From the NCBI RefSeq assembly GCF_004014875.1, contig NZ_CP034929.1:1-64000 (forward strand): 64,000 nt of DNA, given 5' to 3'. The position numbers and the translations under genes are program-made. The notes beneath the pieces are model-generated. The model had not been told where the DNA came from. It searched no databases and saw only the letters and a list, made by a program, of their open reading frames with translations. Position 1 is the first letter of the stretch; every line of letters begins with the position of its first letter. Origin of the DNA: Nocardioides yefusunii. GTDB lineage: Bacteria; Actinomycetota; Actinomycetes; Propionibacteriales; Nocardioidaceae. This document shows positions 1-12,049 of this stretch, piece by piece.

Positions 1-9
1 GGGGAAGAA

Positions 10-1560
10 GTGGAGAACCAGCCGGTGGATCTGAACACCGTGTGGCGCGACGTCGTCGAGGAGCTGCAGCCCAACCAACGGGCGTGGCTGCGCGCCAGCG
101 AGCCCGTCACCCTGCACGAGAACACCGCGATCATCGCGGTGCCCAACGACTTCACCCGCGGTCAGCTCGAGGGACGCCTGCGTGCGCACCTGGAGGACCG
201 CCTCAGCGACCGCTTCGGTCGCGAGATCCGGATGGCCGTCACGGTCAACCCCGGACTCGAGGACGAAGCGGCACCCCTGCCGACGATCGACGAGGCTCCG
301 GCCCGTCAGTCCGGCAACAACTCCGACTGGGACGCCGACGTCGTCGACCTCCCCGGTCACGGCACTGGTCACGGCGCCGGCCGTGTCCTCGACCACGGCG
401 AGCCCGAGTCCTCGCGCCCCAGCGGCATCGGTCACCAGCTGGGACACCAGCTCGGCCAGGGCGGCCACTCCGGCTTCGACCCCGGCTACACCCCGGAGCG
501 CCCCACTCCCCCGCCCACCGCGCTGGAGACCCGACTGAACCCGAAGTACACCTTCGAGACGTTCGTCATCGGATCCTCCAACCGCTTCCCGCACGCAGCC
601 GCCGTCGCGGTGGCCGAGGCGCCGGGCAAGGCGTACAACCCGCTGCTCGTCTACGGCGAGTCCGGTCTGGGCAAGACGCACCTGCTGCACGCGATCGGCC
701 ACTACGTCCGTTCGCTCTACTCCGGCGCGAAGGTTCGTTACGTGAGCTCGGAGGAGTTCACGAACGAGTTCATCAACGCGATCCGCGACGACCGCCAGGA
801 CCGCTTCAAGCGTCGGTACCGCGACGTCGACGTCCTGCTCATCGACGACATCCAGTTCCTCGAGGGCAAGACGCAGACGCAGGAGGAGTTCTTCCACACC
901 TTCAACACGCTGCACAACGCCAACAAGCAGATCGTGCTGACCTCCGACCGTCCCCCGAAGCTGCTCGAGGCACTCGAGGACCGTCTGCGCAACCGTTTCG
1001 AGTGGGGCCTCATCACCGACGTCCAGGCTCCCGACCTCGAGACCCGCATCGCGATCCTGCGCAAGAAGGCCGCGATGGACCGACTGACGGCTCCGCCGGA
1101 CGTGCTGGAGTTCATCGCCTCGAAGATCCAGACCAACATCCGTGAGCTCGAGGGTGCGCTGATCCGGGTCACGGCGTTCGCCAACCTGAACCGTCAGGAA
1201 GTCGACATGTCGTTGGCGGAGATCGTCCTCAAGGACCTGATCCCCGAGGGCGGCGAGCCCGAGATCACCTCGCAGCTGATCATCGCCCAGACCGCGGCCT
1301 ACTTCGGTGTCTCGATCGACGACCTCTGCGGCCCGAGCCGCGGACGCCACCTGGTGATGGCGCGTCAGATCGCGATGTACCTCTGCCGCGAGCTCACCTC
1401 CATGTCCCTGCCGCAGATCGGCAAGGAGTTCGGCCGCGACCACACGACGGTCATGTACGCCGACCGCAAGATCAACCAGTTGCTGGCGGAGCGTCGCGCC
1501 GTCTTCAACCAGGTCTCCGAACTCACCAACCGGATCAAGATGCAGGCACGCCAGGGCTGA
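10..1560 (+). CDS. dnaA: Chromosomal replication initiator DnaA
   Basis: DnaA binds DnaA boxes at oriC and opens the duplex to start replication. The 516-aa protein has domain I at about residues 1-85 and a Gly/His-rich linker to about 170. The AAA+ core follows, with Walker A GESGLGKT near 216-223 and Walker B LLIDDIQ near 276-282. The C-terminal DNA-binding domain carries the DnaA signature [10 protein letters not shown] near 475-484. The GTG start at 10 is preceded by a GGGGAAG purine stretch and gives the usual N-terminus ending in QRAWL. The reading frame is open to the window edge, so a start a few codons earlier cannot be excluded. It heads the origin cluster dnaA-oriC-dnaN. Confidence 0.97.
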   Translation: MENQPVDLNTVWRDVVEELQPNQRAWLRASEPVTLHENTAIIAVPNDFTRGQLEGRLRAHLEDRLSDRFGREIRMAVTVNPGLEDEAAPLPTIDEAPARQSGNNSDWDADVVDLPGHGTGHGAGRVLDHGEPESSRPSGIGHQLGHQLGQGGHSGFDPGYTPERPTPPPTALETRLNPKYTFETFVIGSSNRFPHAAAVAVAEAPGKAYNPLLVYGESGLGKTHLLHAIGHYVRSLYSGAKVRYVSSEEFTNEFINAIRDDRQDRFKRRYRDVDVLLIDDIQFLEGKTQTQEEFFHTFNTLHNANKQIVLTSDRPPKLLEALEDRLRNRFEWGLITDVQAPDLETRIAILRKKAAMDRLTAPPDVLEFIASKIQTNIRELEGALIRVTAFANLNRQEVDMSLAEIVLKDLIPEGGEPEITSQLIIAQTAAYFGVSIDDLCGPSRGRHLVMARQIAMYLCRELTSMSLPQIGKEFGRDHTTVMYADRKINQLLAERRAVFNQVSELTNRIKMQARQG

Positions 1561-2133
1561 ACCCAGATCCGTCGAGCCGACGGAACCCACCGGAACCCCT
1601 TTGTCGGAACCCCACAAAGGGGTTTCAGTGCTACCCGAATGGCAGGTTCCTGCCACCCCCGTGGAGGTCCCCCAGGCCTGTGGATAAAGAAATGAGCGAA
1701 GGGCCGGTTTTGTCCACAGCCCTGTGGATGAAGAGCGGGGGTCGCGTGAACAACCCGGCGGAGTGCACACCCTGCCTGAGTCATCCCATTTTTTGTGCAC
1801 AGGTCATGCACGGGGGCAAAGTGGCCGTGACCTGCCGTTTCGGAGGTTTTCCACAGTTTCCCCAGTCCCTATGACAACAACTTACCTACACATGGGGCTC
1901 ACTCAGTTGAAACTCACTTTGCGCACTTCCTGGGGAGAACTCCTCCCTCCGTCTTTTTTCGGACAGGGTGTCCGGACTTCCTTGCGTCAGTCCTCCTCGG
2001 GTGCGAGCGACGTCGTGAAGTGGTCCAGAAGGGCTCCTCGGAGTCGTCGCCGACGTTCCTGTCGAGACGACAGGTGTCGACGCGGCATGGCAGGATTCAC
2101 GGACCACGCGAATCACGAACCCGGAGGACCTAA
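1561..2133. other. oriC: oriC, dnaA-dnaN intergenic region with DnaA boxes
   Basis: This 573-bp non-coding stretch lies between dnaA and dnaN. It contains a perfect DnaA box TGTGGATAA (1679-1687), TTGTCCACA (1710-1718), TGTGGATGA (1723-1731), TTGTGCACA (1793-1801), TTTTCCACA (1847-1855) and a weak TTACCTACA (1882-1890). T-rich tracts occur near 1787-1796 and 1953-1960. Position and box content match actinobacterial chromosomal origins. The dnaN promoter should also lie here. No protein gene is credible in it. Confidence 0.85.
1594..1626 (+). terminator. Rho-independent terminator after dnaA
   Basis: An 11-bp perfect stem (AACCCCTTTGT paired with ACAAAGGGGTT) with a 9-nt loop lies about 35 bp after the dnaA stop and is followed by a short T run. 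Confidence 0.65.
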
Positions 2134-3258
2134 GTGAAGTTCCGCGTCGAACGCGACGTCTTCGCAGACGCTGTGGCCTGGGCGGCCCGCAGCCTTCCCG
2201 TCCGCCCGAGCGCTCCGGTGCTCGCCGGACTGCTGATCGAAGCCGGCGACGAAGGACTCGTCCTCTCCTCCTTCGACTACGAGACCTCTGCGCGCGCGGA
2301 GCTGTCCGCCGACCTCGAGGTCAGTGGCAAGGTGCTCGTCAGCGGGCGTCTGCTCGCCGACATCTGCCGCTCGCTGCCCCACAAGCCGATCGACTTCGAC
2401 CTCAACGGCGCGAAGCTCGAGCTCAAGTGTGGTTCGGGTCGGTTCTCCCTGCAGACGATGCCGGTCGAGGACTACCCCTCCCTGCCCACCGTCCCGCCGG
2501 CCTCCGGCGTCGTGAACGGCGAGGAGTTCGCCTCCGCGGTCTCCCAGGCCGTCACTGCGGCGGGTCGCGACGACATGCTTCCGGTCCTCACCGGCGTGCG
2601 GATCGAGATCGAGGGCGACCGCATGTCGCTGCTCGCCACCGACCGCTTCCGTCTCTCGCACCGCGAGCTGACCTGGACGCCGAACGACACCACCGCCTCG
2701 CTCGCTGCGCTGGTCCCGGCCAAGGTCCTCTCCGACACTGCCAAGACCCTCTCGGGCGACGTCACGATCTCGATCTCGTCCGCCGGCGGCGAAGGCATCA
2801 TCGGTTTCGAGGGCCGCAGCGGCGACGGTCTGCGTCGCACCACCACGCGTCTTCTCGACGGCGAGTTCCCCAAGGTCCGCAGCCTCTTCCCGGCCGAGCA
2901 CCTCACCGTCGCCACGATCTCCAAGCAGGAGCTCATCGACACCGTCAAGCGCGTCGCGCTGGTCGCGGAGCGCAACACCGCCGTCCAGCTGCGTTTCGTC
3001 GGCGACGAGGTCATCCTCGACTCCCAGTCCGGCGACGAGGCGCAGGCGACCGAAGCGGTCAGCGCCGACGTCACCGGCGACGACCTGGTGACCGGCTTCA
3101 ACCCCGAGTACCTGCTGCAGGGACTGTCCGCGATGGCCGGCGACAAGGTCGACCTCTCGTTCACCCAGCCGACCAAGCCCGTCGTCATCCAGGCCACCGG
3201 AGCCAGCGAGAACAATCTGTTCCGTTATCTCCTGATGCCGCGCCGTCTGCTTTCCTGA
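2134..3258 (+). CDS. dnaN: DNA polymerase III beta subunit (sliding clamp)
   Basis: The beta clamp encircles DNA and tethers polymerase III and repair proteins. The 374-aa length is normal for the family and consists of three clamp domains. The N-terminus MKFRVERDVFADAV and the C-terminus ending in YLLMPRRLLS are typical; the terminal MPRR motif forms part of the partner-binding cleft. The GTG start at 2134 has a strong GGAGGA ribosome site at 2123-2128. It follows oriC directly. Confidence 0.97.
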   Translation: MKFRVERDVFADAVAWAARSLPVRPSAPVLAGLLIEAGDEGLVLSSFDYETSARAELSADLEVSGKVLVSGRLLADICRSLPHKPIDFDLNGAKLELKCGSGRFSLQTMPVEDYPSLPTVPPASGVVNGEEFASAVSQAVTAAGRDDMLPVLTGVRIEIEGDRMSLLATDRFRLSHRELTWTPNDTTASLAALVPAKVLSDTAKTLSGDVTISISSAGGEGIIGFEGRSGDGLRRTTTRLLDGEFPKVRSLFPAEHLTVATISKQELIDTVKRVALVAERNTAVQLRFVGDEVILDSQSGDEAQATEAVSADVTGDDLVTGFNPEYLLQGLSAMAGDKVDLSFTQPTKPVVIQATGASENNLFRYLLMPRRLLS

Positions 3259-3318
3259 CTTCGTCGACCGGACACTGTCCGGTCGCCCCCACGTACGCAG
3301 CACTGTCTCGGAGGACAC

Positions 3319-4236
3319 ATGGAAATCGGACTCGTCGGACTGGGCAAGATGGGCGGCAACATGCGCGAGCGCATGCGCCGTGCAGGCCTCACCGTCGTCG
3401 GCTACGACCGGGACGCGTCGCTCAGCGACGTCGGCTCGCTCGCTGAGCTCGTCGCCGCACTGGGCACCGACGGCGGCCCCAAGGTCGTCTGGGTGATGGT
3501 TCCCCACGGCGAGCCGACCCGCGCGACCGTCACCGAGCTCGGTGAGCTCCTGGGCGAGGGCGACGTCGTCGTCGACGGCGGAAACTCCCGCTGGACCGAC
3601 GACGAGATCCACGCAGCACTGCTCGCGGAGAAGGGCATCGGCTACGTCGACTGCGGCGTCTCCGGCGGTGTGTGGGGCCTCGAGAACGGCTACGCGCTCA
3701 TGTACGGCGGTTCCGCCGAGGACGTCGCCAAGGTGCAGTTCGCCTTCGACGCCCTGCGTCCCGAGGGTGAGTTCGGCGCCGTCCACGCTGGTCGCGTGGG
3801 TGCCGGTCACTTCTCCAAGATGGTCCACAACGGCATCGAGTACGCCGTCATGCAGTCCTACGCCGAGGGCTGGGAGCTGCTGGAGAAGGCCGACCTGGTC
3901 GACAACGTCACCGAGGTCTTCCGCTCCTGGCGCGAGGGCACGGTCATCCGTTCCTGGCTGCTCGACCTCATGGTCAACGCACTCGACGCCGACCCGGGCC
4001 TGGCCTCGATCAAGGGCTACGCCTCCGACTCCGGCGAGGGTCGCTGGACCGTCGAGGCCGCGATCGACAACGCCGTCCCCGTGCCGGCCATCACCGCTGC
4101 GCTCTTCGCCCGTTTCGTCTCGCGCCAGGACGACTCCCCGGCGATGAAGGCGATCGCAGCCATGCGCAACCAGTTCGGTGGCCACGCAGTCCAGATCGAG
4201 CCGCCCGCCGGCGGCGACGCGAACCCCGACGCCTGA
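3319..4236 (+). CDS. gnd: 6-phosphogluconate dehydrogenase (decarboxylating), short form
   Basis: This enzyme converts 6-phosphogluconate to ribulose 5-phosphate with NAD(P)+ reduction in the pentose phosphate pathway. The 305-aa protein opens with the Rossmann motif [12 protein letters not shown] (residues 4-15). It has the substrate motif DGGNSRWTD near 86-94 and the catalytic Lys/His region [10 protein letters not shown] near 163-172. The length is that of the short GndA/YqeC-like class, not the 470-aa E. coli type. The ATG is preceded by a GGAGGA site. A gnd gene between dnaN and recF is a standard actinobacterial arrangement. The end of gnd lies 7 nt before the recF start. Confidence 0.93.
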   Translation: MEIGLVGLGKMGGNMRERMRRAGLTVVGYDRDASLSDVGSLAELVAALGTDGGPKVVWVMVPHGEPTRATVTELGELLGEGDVVVDGGNSRWTDDEIHAALLAEKGIGYVDCGVSGGVWGLENGYALMYGGSAEDVAKVQFAFDALRPEGEFGAVHAGRVGAGHFSKMVHNGIEYAVMQSYAEGWELLEKADLVDNVTEVFRSWREGTVIRSWLLDLMVNALDADPGLASIKGYASDSGEGRWTVEAAIDNAVPVPAITAALFARFVSRQDDSPAMKAIAAMRNQFGGHAVQIEPPAGGDANPDA

Positions 4237-4243
4237 TTCCTCC

Positions 4244-5407
4244 GTGCACGTCCAGCACCTGCTGCTCCACGACTTCCGTTCCTACGGGGACGTCGACGTC
4301 AAGCTCGAACCGGGCGTGACGGCGTTCGTGGGGCGCAACGGACAGGGAAAGACCAACCTCGTCGAGGCGGTCGACTACCTGTCCCGGCTGGCGTCGCACC
4401 GAGTGGCCAGTGACGCACCACTGATCCGGGCCGGCGCCCCCCAGGCGCTGGTCCGGGCAGTGGTGGTCAAGGACGGTCGTGCCGCGACACTGGAGGTCGA
4501 GCTCAACCCGGGCAAGGCCAACCGGGCCCGGATCAACCGGTCTCCGTTGCAGCGCCCGCGCGAGATCCTCGGGCTGGTGCGCACGGTCGTCTTCTCCCCC
4601 GAGGACCTGACGCTCGTCAAGGGTGATCCCAGCGACCGTCGCAAGTTCCTCGACGACCTGCTCGTCCTGCGTTCCCCGCGGATGGCGGCGGTCCGTTCGG
4701 ACTACGAGCGGGTGCTCAAGCAGCGCAACAGCCTGCTCAAGACCGCGCGCGGACGCGGCGCGGGCGGTGAGAACCTGCTCTCCACCCTCGAGGTGTGGAA
4801 CACCCACCTGGTGCAGTTCGGCGCCGAGATCCTGCACCAGCGCCTCGACCTCGTCGCGTCGTTGCAGCCCTACGTCGGGACCGCGTACGCAGCGGTGGCT
4901 CGCGGGGCCTCGCGCGACGACGCCCACATCGCCTACAAGCCGTCGTTCGAGCTGCCCCGCGGCGACGGCGGCGCCGACGGCACGGTGCCCAGCATCGCGT
5001 CCCTGGCCGAGGTGCTGAACCTCGAACTCGAGTCGCGACGCCGTGACGAGCTCGACCGTGGCGTGACCCTGGTCGGTCCGCACCGCGACGACCTCACCCT
5101 GACCCTGGGCAACGGCGATCTCGAGCTGCCCGTCAAGGGCTATGCCTCGCACGGGGAGTCGTGGTCGTTCGCGCTGGCGCTCAAGCTGGCCTCCTACGAG
5201 CTGCTCCGCAGCGAGGGCGACGACCCGATCCTGATCCTCGACGACGTCTTCGCCGAGCTCGACGCGGGCCGTCGTGAGCAGCTGGCCGAGATGGTGGCCG
5301 GTGCCGAGCAGGTGCTGATCACCGCCGCGGTGGCCGAGGACGTCCCGCCCGCTCTGAGCGGTGCCCGGTTCCGGGTGCAGGAGGGCACGGTGACGCGTGT
5401 CGACTGA
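4244..5407 (+). CDS. recF: DNA replication and repair protein RecF
   Basis: RecF is an SMC-like ATPase that loads RecA at gaps with RecO and RecR. Walker [10 protein letters not shown] lies near residues 30-38 and the Walker B/signature region [11 protein letters not shown] near 330-340, in a 387-aa protein of normal length. I chose the GTG at 4244 because the protein then starts with [12 protein letters not shown], the conserved RecF N-terminus; upstream in-frame codons would overlap gnd. It overlaps the following dciA gene by 11 nt, which suggests translational coupling. Confidence 0.95.
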   Translation: MHVQHLLLHDFRSYGDVDVKLEPGVTAFVGRNGQGKTNLVEAVDYLSRLASHRVASDAPLIRAGAPQALVRAVVVKDGRAATLEVELNPGKANRARINRSPLQRPREILGLVRTVVFSPEDLTLVKGDPSDRRKFLDDLLVLRSPRMAAVRSDYERVLKQRNSLLKTARGRGAGGENLLSTLEVWNTHLVQFGAEILHQRLDLVASLQPYVGTAYAAVARGASRDDAHIAYKPSFELPRGDGGADGTVPSIASLAEVLNLELESRRRDELDRGVTLVGPHRDDLTLTLGNGDLELPVKGYASHGESWSFALALKLASYELLRSEGDDPILILDDVFAELDAGRREQLAEMVAGAEQVLITAAVAEDVPPALSGARFRVQEGTVTRVD

Positions 5408-5984
5408 CGTCCCCGAGGACGACGACGTCCTGACCGGCACCACCCCGACGGTCGACCTGCCCGAGTCCGGCGACATCCCGCCCGCCGACGGTCTGGACCT
5501 GGCCCGTTCGTTCGCCCGTGCGCAGTCCAAGGCGCCTGCGCCCGTGCGTCGGGCGTCGAAGGGCGGCGGCAAGGAACGTCCTCAGCGTCGTCGGGGGAAG
5601 TCGGCCTGGTCCGGCGCCCACCCTGACGACCGCGACCCGCAGGCGTTGGGCAACGCTCTGGAACGCCTGGTCGGCAATCGCGGCTGGGAGACCGACCTCA
5701 AGGCCCAGGGCGTCTTCGCCCAGTGGCCGCAGCTGGTCGGTGAGGCGATCGCGGAGCACTGCACCCCGGAGGCGCTGGTCGACGGCAAGCTGACCGTGCG
5801 TACCGACTCCACCGCGTGGGCGACCCAGTTGCGCCTGCTCGCACCTCGGCTGGTGAAGCGTCTCAACGCCGACCTGGGGCACGGCACGGTCGTCGTGATC
5901 GACGTCCTGGGGCCGCACGTCCCGACGTGGAAGAAGGGCCTGCGCAGCTCCGGCGGTCGAGGCGTTCGCGACACCTACGGCTGA
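5397..5984 (+). CDS. dciA: DciA-like DUF721 protein, predicted helicase loader
   Basis: DUF721/DciA proteins load the replicative helicase DnaB in bacteria lacking DnaC or DnaI. The 195-aa protein has a disordered, Asp/Pro-rich N-terminus of about 80 residues. A KH-like domain from about residue 85 follows ([20 protein letters not shown], then a [18 protein letters not shown] segment) and is diagnostic for DUF721. Its GTG start overlaps the recF end by 11 nt. The 283 bp after it, up to gyrB, hold no gene and should contain the gyrB promoter; a possible -10 element TAAACT is at 6179-6184. Confidence 0.85.
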   Translation: MSTDVPEDDDVLTGTTPTVDLPESGDIPPADGLDLARSFARAQSKAPAPVRRASKGGGKERPQRRRGKSAWSGAHPDDRDPQALGNALERLVGNRGWETDLKAQGVFAQWPQLVGEAIAEHCTPEALVDGKLTVRTDSTAWATQLRLLAPRLVKRLNADLGHGTVVVIDVLGPHVPTWKKGLRSSGGRGVRDTYG

Positions 5985-6267
5985 GTTCCGCACGACGACG
6001 ACGTCGGGGAGGCCGGAATCGGCCTGTGCCGATCTGCGGGCCTGCGAGACGTACCGGGACATACCTCGACCCCTCTGGGGGTGCCAGAGAGGCCTTCTAG
6101 GGGCCCCTGTGGGCACTTCTGGACCAACTCGTGCCCACCGGCTGGGCGCGGGAGGCTGAATCTGTTCGGTCGAGCGGGTAAACTGAACAGTGGTCGCGTA
6201 CTCCGTCAGTCGCGGCCGTCGTTCGTCGTGCCCCACGACGTACCGCACGAACTGGAAGTAGGTCTGC

Positions 6268-8397
6268 GTGAGCGCTGAGAACCCGACCGAAGAGGTCATG
6301 ACCGAGGTCCCCGGGGAGGTGCAGCAGTCCAGCGTCGACACCACTGTGTCCGCTGAGTACGACGCCTCCGCGATCCAGGTCCTCGAGGGTCTCGAGGCTG
6401 TCCGCAAGCGGCCCGGCATGTACATCGGCTCGACCGGCGTGCGTGGTCTGCACCACCTGATCTGGGAAATTGTCGACAACTCAGTCGACGAGGCCCTGGC
6501 CGGTCACTGCGACGAGATCATCGTGACCCTCAAGGACGACGGCTCGGTCCGCGTCGAGGACAACGGTCGAGGCATCCCCACCGGCACTGCGCCCGGCCAG
6601 GAGCTTCCCGCCGTCACGCTCGCCCTCACCGTGCTGCACGCCGGTGGAAAGTTCGGCGGCGGCGGCTACAAGGTCTCCGGTGGCCTGCACGGCGTCGGCG
6701 TCTCGGTCGTGAACGCGCTGTCCGAGCACCTCGTCGTCGAGGTCAAGAACCGCGGCCACCTGTGGCGCCAGAGCTTCACCCACGGTGTCCCCGACGCCGA
6801 CCTCGAGCAGGTCCGCCCGCTCGCCGACGACGAGCACACCGGCACCGCGGTGACCTGGTGGGCCTCGCCGGAGACGTTCGAGACCCTCGAGTACGACATC
6901 GACACCATCACCAAGCGCATCCGCGAGATGACGTTCCTCAACCGTGGGTTGAAGATCGTCGTGCGCGACCAGCGTCCCCAGGCGGTCGAGGGCGTGGACG
7001 CCGAGACCAACCTAGACGCCGACCTCGACGCCGTCCCCGGTGAGTCCGCCCAGGGCGTCGTCGGAGAGAACGGCGTCGAGCACGTCTTCCTCTACGAGCG
7101 CGGACTGGTCGACTTCGTCGAGCACCTCAACCGTCGCAAGGAGAAGGCCAACCCGTCGGTCATCTCCTTCGAGGCCGTCTCCAGCGACTACGCCAAGGAC
7201 GCCGGCGGCGCTCACATGAGCCTCGAGGTCGCGATGCAGTGGAACACCTCCTACTCGGAGTCGGTCCACACCTTCGCGAACACGATCAACACCCACGAGG
7301 GCGGTACCCACGAAGAGGGCTTCCGCGCCGCACTCACCTCGCTGGTCAACAGCTGGGGCGAGGAGTGGGGCCTGGTCAAGAAGAAGGAGGACCGGGTCTC
7401 CGGAGACGACATCCGTGAGGGCCTGACCGCCATCATCTCGATCAAGCTCGGCGAGCCGCAGTTCGAGGGCCAGACCAAGACCAAGCTCGGCAACACCGAG
7501 GCCAAGGGCTTCACCCAGCGCGTCGTCAACGACCAGCTCGGTGCCTGGCTGGAGCAGAACCCGAACGAGGGCAAGGAGATCATCCGCAAGGCGCAGGCTG
7601 CTGCGTCCGCGCGGATGGCGGCCCGCAAGGCCCGCGACCTGGCCCGCAACCGCAAGGGTCTGCTCGGCGGCGGTGGCCTGCCCGGCAAGCTCGCCGACTG
7701 CCAGTCGACGAACGCGGCCGAGTGCGAGGTCTTCATCGTCGAGGGTGACTCCGCAGGTGGTTCGGCCAAGTCCGGACGCGACCCGCGCATCCAGGCGATC
7801 CTCCCGATCCGCGGAAAGATCCTCAACGTCGAGAAGGCGCGCATCGACAAGGTCCTGGGCAACCAGGAGGTCCAGGCGATCATCTCCGCGCTCGGCACGG
7901 GCATCCACGAGGAGTTCGACGCCGAGAAGCTGCGCTACCACAAGGTCGTGCTGATGGCTGACGCCGACGTCGACGGCCACCACATCAACACCCTGCTGCT
8001 GACGCTGCTGTTCCGCTTCATGAAGCCGCTCATCGAGCACGGCTACGTCTACATGGCGATGCCGCCGCTCTACCGCCTGCGCTGGAACAAGCCGGCCGCG
8101 CACGAGTTCGTCTACTCCGACGACGAGCGCGACGCGATGATGAAGGAAGGCCTGGCGGCGGGCAAGAAGCTGCCCAAGGACAACCCGGTCCAGCGCTACA
8201 AGGGTCTCGGTGAGATGAACGCCGACGAGTTGTGGGAGACCACGATGAACCCCGACGAGCGCCTCCTGCAAAAGGTGACGCTGGACGACGCAGCGCGTGC
8301 CGACGAGATCTTCTCGATCCTCATGGGCGAGGACGTCGAGCAGCGTCGCGCGTTCATCCAGCGCAACGCCAAGGACGTCCGATTCCTCGACATCTGA
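6268..8397 (+). CDS. gyrB: DNA gyrase subunit B
   Basis: GyrB is the ATPase subunit of gyrase, which introduces negative supercoils. The 709-aa protein has the GHKL ATPase motifs [10 protein letters not shown] (about 68-77) and DNGRGIP. The TOPRIM metal motifs are [14 protein letters not shown] (from about 492) and DADVDGHH (565-572). The C-terminus DVRFLDI is typical. The GTG start at 6268 gives an N-terminal acidic extension of about 30 residues before the conserved [24 protein letters not shown] block begins. It is followed by gyrA after 51 bp, so the two are probably co-transcribed. Confidence 0.97.
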   Translation: MSAENPTEEVMTEVPGEVQQSSVDTTVSAEYDASAIQVLEGLEAVRKRPGMYIGSTGVRGLHHLIWEIVDNSVDEALAGHCDEIIVTLKDDGSVRVEDNGRGIPTGTAPGQELPAVTLALTVLHAGGKFGGGGYKVSGGLHGVGVSVVNALSEHLVVEVKNRGHLWRQSFTHGVPDADLEQVRPLADDEHTGTAVTWWASPETFETLEYDIDTITKRIREMTFLNRGLKIVVRDQRPQAVEGVDAETNLDADLDAVPGESAQGVVGENGVEHVFLYERGLVDFVEHLNRRKEKANPSVISFEAVSSDYAKDAGGAHMSLEVAMQWNTSYSESVHTFANTINTHEGGTHEEGFRAALTSLVNSWGEEWGLVKKKEDRVSGDDIREGLTAIISIKLGEPQFEGQTKTKLGNTEAKGFTQRVVNDQLGAWLEQNPNEGKEIIRKAQAAASARMAARKARDLARNRKGLLGGGGLPGKLADCQSTNAAECEVFIVEGDSAGGSAKSGRDPRIQAILPIRGKILNVEKARIDKVLGNQEVQAIISALGTGIHEEFDAEKLRYHKVVLMADADVDGHHINTLLLTLLFRFMKPLIEHGYVYMAMPPLYRLRWNKPAAHEFVYSDDERDAMMKEGLAAGKKLPKDNPVQRYKGLGEMNADELWETTMNPDERLLQKVTLDDAARADEIFSILMGEDVEQRRAFIQRNAKDVRFLDI

Positions 8398-8448
8398 GTT
8401 TCTCCACCAGAACTTAGACATCGATAGACCAGTTCAGAAAGAGCAATC

Positions 8449-11202
8449 GTGACTGACACCCCGACCGGTGACAACACTCCCGAAGAGAACGCTCCCGGCG
8501 TGACCAGCAGCCTCACCGCTGCCGGCCTGACGACCGACCGCATCATGGAGGTCGACCTCCGTGAGTCGATGAAGGCCTCCTACATCGACTACGCGATGGC
8601 CGTCATCGTGGGCCGCGCACTCCCCGACGTCCGTGACGGCCTCAAGCCGGTGCACCGTCGCGTCCTGTACGCCATGTACGACGGTGGCTACCGTCCCGAC
8701 CGCGGTTTCTCGAAGTGTTCGCGCGTCGTCGGTGACGTCATGGGTCAGTACCACCCGCACGGCGACACCGCCATCTACGACACCCTCGTGCGCCTCGCGC
8801 AGCCGTGGGTGATGCGCAACCCGCTGATCCACGGCCAGGGAAACTTCGGTTCGCCCGGTAACGACCCGGCCGCTGCGATGCGTTACACCGAGTCGCGGAT
8901 GGCCCCGCTCGCGCTCGAGATGGTGCGCGACATCGACAAGGACACCGTCGACTTCCAGCCGAACTACGACGGTCGTTCGTCGGAGCCGACGATCCTCCCG
9001 GCGCGTTTCCCGAATCTGCTGGTCAACGGTTCCTCCGGCATCGCGGTCGGCATGGCCACCTCGATCCCGCCGCACAACCTGCGTGAGGTCGCCGACGGCG
9101 CCGTCTGGGCGCTCGAGCACCCCGAGGCCACCCGCGAGGAGCTGCAGGAAGCCCTGATCGAGCGGATCAAGGGACCTGACTTCCCCAACGCCGCGCTGAT
9201 CGTGGGCCGTCAGGGCATCGAGCAGGCCTACCGCACCGGTCGCGGCTCGATCCAGCAGCGCGCCGTCGTCACCATCGACGAGGACGCCAAGGGTCGTACC
9301 TGCCTGGTCATCACCGAGCTGCCCTACATGGTCAACCCGGACAACCTGGCGCTCAAGATCGCCGAGCTCGTCGACTCGGGTCGCGTCCAGGGCATCTCCG
9401 ACGTCCGCGACGACACCTCCTCGCGCACCGGCCAGCGCCTCGTCATCGTGCTCAAGCGCGACGCCGTGGCCCGCGTCGTGCTGAACAACCTGTTCAAGCA
9501 CACCGAACTGCAGACCAACTTCAGCGCCAACATGCTGGCGCTCGTCGACGGTGTGCCGCGCACCCTGAGCATCGACCAGTTCATCTCGAACTGGGTCACC
9601 CACCAGATCGAGGTCATCGTCCGCCGGACGAAGTTCCTCCTGGCCGACGCCGAGCGCCGCGCGCACATCTACCGCGGTCTCGTGAAGGCGCTCGACGCTC
9701 TCGACGAGGTCATCGCCCTCATCCGCCGCTCCCCCGAGGTCGACGACGCCCGGCAGGGCCTGATCGAGCTCCTGGAGATCGACGAGATCCAGGCCAACGC
9801 GATCCTCGACATGCAGCTGCGTCGTCTGGCCGCCCTCGAGCGCCAGAAAATCATGGACGAGCTCGCCAAGATCGAGATCGAGATCGCCGACCTGCTCGAC
9901 ATCCTCGGCGACGAGGTCCGTCAGCGCGCGATCGTGATCGAGGAGCTCGGTGAGATCGTCGACAAGTTCGGCGAGGACCGTCGCACCCAGATCATCGCGG
10001 CCGACGGCGACCTCTCGATGGAGGACCTGATCCCGGACGAGGAGCTGGTCGTCTCCATCACCCGTGGTGGCTACGCCAAGCGCACCCGCGCCGACCAGTA
10101 CCGCACCCAGAAGCGCGGCGGCAAGGGCGTCCGTGGCGCCTCGCTGCGCGGTGACGACGTCGTGGAGCACTTCATCTCCACCACCAACCACCACTGGCTG
10201 CTGTTCTTCACCTCGGCCGGTCGCGTGTACCGCACCAAGGCGTACAACCTGCCCGAGGCGGGTCGTGACGCGAAGGGCGGCCACGTCGCAGGTCTGCTGT
10301 CGTTCCTGCCGGACGAGAAGATCGCGCAGGTCCTCGCGATCCGCGACTACGAGCAGGCGCCCTACCTGGTGCTGGCCACGAAGTCGGGTCTGGTCAAGAA
10401 GACGCGTCTGGGCGACTACAACTCCCCGCGTCAGGCCGGCGTCATCGCGATCAACTTCCGCAACGACGACGACGAGCTGATCGGCGCCGACCTGGTCGCG
10501 CCCGAGGACCACATCCTGCTGGTCTCCCGCAAGGGCCAGTCGGTGCGCTTCGAGGCCTCCGACGACCAGCTCCGCCCGATGGGTCGCGCCACCGGTGGTG
10601 TGACGGGCATGAAGTTCCGTGACGGCGACTCACTGCTGTCGATGTCGGTCATCCGCGCCGCGCACGTGGCTGCGGAGATCGGCGAGGGCGGCGAGGTCGT
10701 CCCGGGCGAGGTCGTGACCACCGAGGCCGACGGCACCGAGGTCGTCGAGACCCCGGAGGCCCTGGCCAAGCAGTTCGTCTTCACCATCACCGACGGCGGC
10801 TTCGCGAAGCGTTCCCCGATCGAGGAGTACCGCGTCCAGTCGCGTGGCGGCATCGGCATCAAGGCGATGAAGCTGGCCGACGAGGCTCGCGGCACGCTCG
10901 TGGGCGCCTTCATCGTGGAGGACGGCGACGAGGTCCTCTCGATCACTGAGGCGGGCCAGGTCGTCCGCTCCCCCATCGACGAGAACTTCCGCCCGACCGG
11001 ACGTTCCACCATGGGCGTCAAGTTCGTGACCCCGAAGAAGGGCGACTCGGTGGCAGTGGTTGCCCGCTCGACGGAGTCGCGTGATGATTCTCCCGAGGAC
11101 GAGACGAACACCGAGGAAGGTCCTGTCGGCGAGACCGTTGACCCGACCGGCGCCGAGACCGTGACCGCGGACAGCGCCACCGACGAGAGCACCGAGGACT
11201 GA
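8449..11202 (+). CDS. gyrA: DNA gyrase subunit A
   Basis: GyrA cleaves and religates DNA. The catalytic Tyr is Y146 in MRYTESRM. The quinolone-determining stretch is [17 protein letters not shown] (95-111), with Thr107 at the E. coli Ser83 position and Asp111 at Asp87. The C-terminal beta-pinwheel repeats, including the GyrA box-like [10 protein letters not shown] segment, follow from about residue 540. The 917-aa length includes an acidic, Glu/Asp/Thr-rich tail of about 40 residues, common in actinobacteria. The start is GTG at 8449. It sits 4 bp before the DUF3566 gene. Confidence 0.97.
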   Translation: MTDTPTGDNTPEENAPGVTSSLTAAGLTTDRIMEVDLRESMKASYIDYAMAVIVGRALPDVRDGLKPVHRRVLYAMYDGGYRPDRGFSKCSRVVGDVMGQYHPHGDTAIYDTLVRLAQPWVMRNPLIHGQGNFGSPGNDPAAAMRYTESRMAPLALEMVRDIDKDTVDFQPNYDGRSSEPTILPARFPNLLVNGSSGIAVGMATSIPPHNLREVADGAVWALEHPEATREELQEALIERIKGPDFPNAALIVGRQGIEQAYRTGRGSIQQRAVVTIDEDAKGRTCLVITELPYMVNPDNLALKIAELVDSGRVQGISDVRDDTSSRTGQRLVIVLKRDAVARVVLNNLFKHTELQTNFSANMLALVDGVPRTLSIDQFISNWVTHQIEVIVRRTKFLLADAERRAHIYRGLVKALDALDEVIALIRRSPEVDDARQGLIELLEIDEIQANAILDMQLRRLAALERQKIMDELAKIEIEIADLLDILGDEVRQRAIVIEELGEIVDKFGEDRRTQIIAADGDLSMEDLIPDEELVVSITRGGYAKRTRADQYRTQKRGGKGVRGASLRGDDVVEHFISTTNHHWLLFFTSAGRVYRTKAYNLPEAGRDAKGGHVAGLLSFLPDEKIAQVLAIRDYEQAPYLVLATKSGLVKKTRLGDYNSPRQAGVIAINFRNDDDELIGADLVAPEDHILLVSRKGQSVRFEASDDQLRPMGRATGGVTGMKFRDGDSLLSMSVIRAAHVAAEIGEGGEVVPGEVVTTEADGTEVVETPEALAKQFVFTITDGGFAKRSPIEEYRVQSRGGIGIKAMKLADEARGTLVGAFIVEDGDEVLSITEAGQVVRSPIDENFRPTGRSTMGVKFVTPKKGDSVAVVARSTESRDDSPEDETNTEEGPVGETVDPTGAETVTADSATDESTED

Positions 11203-11206
11203 TCTG

Positions 11207-12049
11207 ATGAGTGAACGCTTCGACAAGGACGGGAAGCCGGTCGCCAACGGTCAGGGACCGAAGGCGGCACGCCCGGCAGGCCCTTCTGCTCAGTTGCCGT
11301 CCTCGTCGAAGCGTCCGAGTCAGTACTCGGCAGCACGACCGACGCCGGGAGCGAAGCAGCCGCCCCAGGCTGCTTCGCGCCCGGGACAGAGCCAGCAGCG
11401 TCCCGCGCCGGCGGAACGGCCCACGCGGCCCGTTTCGTCGGCTGCGGCCGCAGCCCCCAAGGCCCAGGCCCCGACCGTGAAGAAGGCGGCAGCACCCGTC
11501 ACGGAGAACGCCTCTGACGAGAAGCCGGGCAAGAAGGCCGGAGCTGGTCTGGGCGCCGTCCTGCGTGGCGGCGCCGACAAGGTCGGCGCCGTGGCCTCCT
11601 CGGCCCGTGAGCAGGTCTCCTCGGCCCAGCAGGGCGACCCGGTGACCAGCAAGGCCAGCCTCGGCGGACGTGGTCCGCGTCGGGCTCGCCTGCGTCTGAG
11701 CCGGATCGACCCCTGGTCGGTCGCCAAGGTCGCGTTCCTGCTGTCGGTGGCGCTCGGCGTCGTCGCCTTCGTCGCGGTCCTCATCACCTGGTCGGTGATG
11801 GGTGCTGCCGGCGTCTGGGACGCGATCAACTCGATCGCCGCCAGCGTCGCCTCCAACAGCGACGGGACGTCGTCGTTCGACATCCAGGACTACGTCGGCA
11901 CCGGTCGCGTGCTCGGCCTGACGCTGGTCGTCTCGGTGGTGAACGTGTTCCTGCTGACCGCGATGGCCACCCTGGGTGCGTTCCTCTACAACATGGCGGC
12001 AGCGCTGCTCGGAGGCGTCGAGGTGACGCTCTCCGAAGACGCCGACTGA
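11207..12049 (+). CDS. DUF3566 transmembrane protein
   Basis: This membrane protein of unknown biochemical role is almost always encoded directly after gyrA in actinobacteria. The first 160 or so of its 280 residues are disordered and rich in Ala, Pro, Gln and Lys. The conserved DUF3566 part begins at about RRARLRLSRIDPWSV. It holds two membrane helices, one around VAKVAFLLSVALGVVAFVAV and one around GLTLVVSVVNVFLLTAMATL. It probably shares the gyrBA transcript because the gap to gyrA is only 4 bp. Confidence 0.85.
   Translation: MSERFDKDGKPVANGQGPKAARPAGPSAQLPSSSKRPSQYSAARPTPGAKQPPQAASRPGQSQQRPAPAERPTRPVSSAAAAAPKAQAPTVKKAAAPVTENASDEKPGKKAGAGLGAVLRGGADKVGAVASSAREQVSSAQQGDPVTSKASLGGRGPRRARLRLSRIDPWSVAKVAFLLSVALGVVAFVAVLITWSVMGAAGVWDAINSIAASVASNSDGTSSFDIQDYVGTGRVLGLTLVVSVVNVFLLTAMATLGAFLYNMAAALLGGVEVTLSEDAD

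Noticed and set aside
1882..1890. TTACCTACA as a DnaA box
   Set aside because: Two mismatches to the consensus; listed only as a weak site within oriC.
2113..4185. Long open frame on the minus strand opposite dnaN and gnd
   Set aside because: High-GC shadow of the dnaN/gnd coding frames; it has no ribosome site and no recognisable domain.
8434..10512. Long minus-strand open frame opposite gyrA
   Set aside because: Composition is Val/Asp/Leu/Gly biased as expected from the complement of gyrA codons; no independent support.
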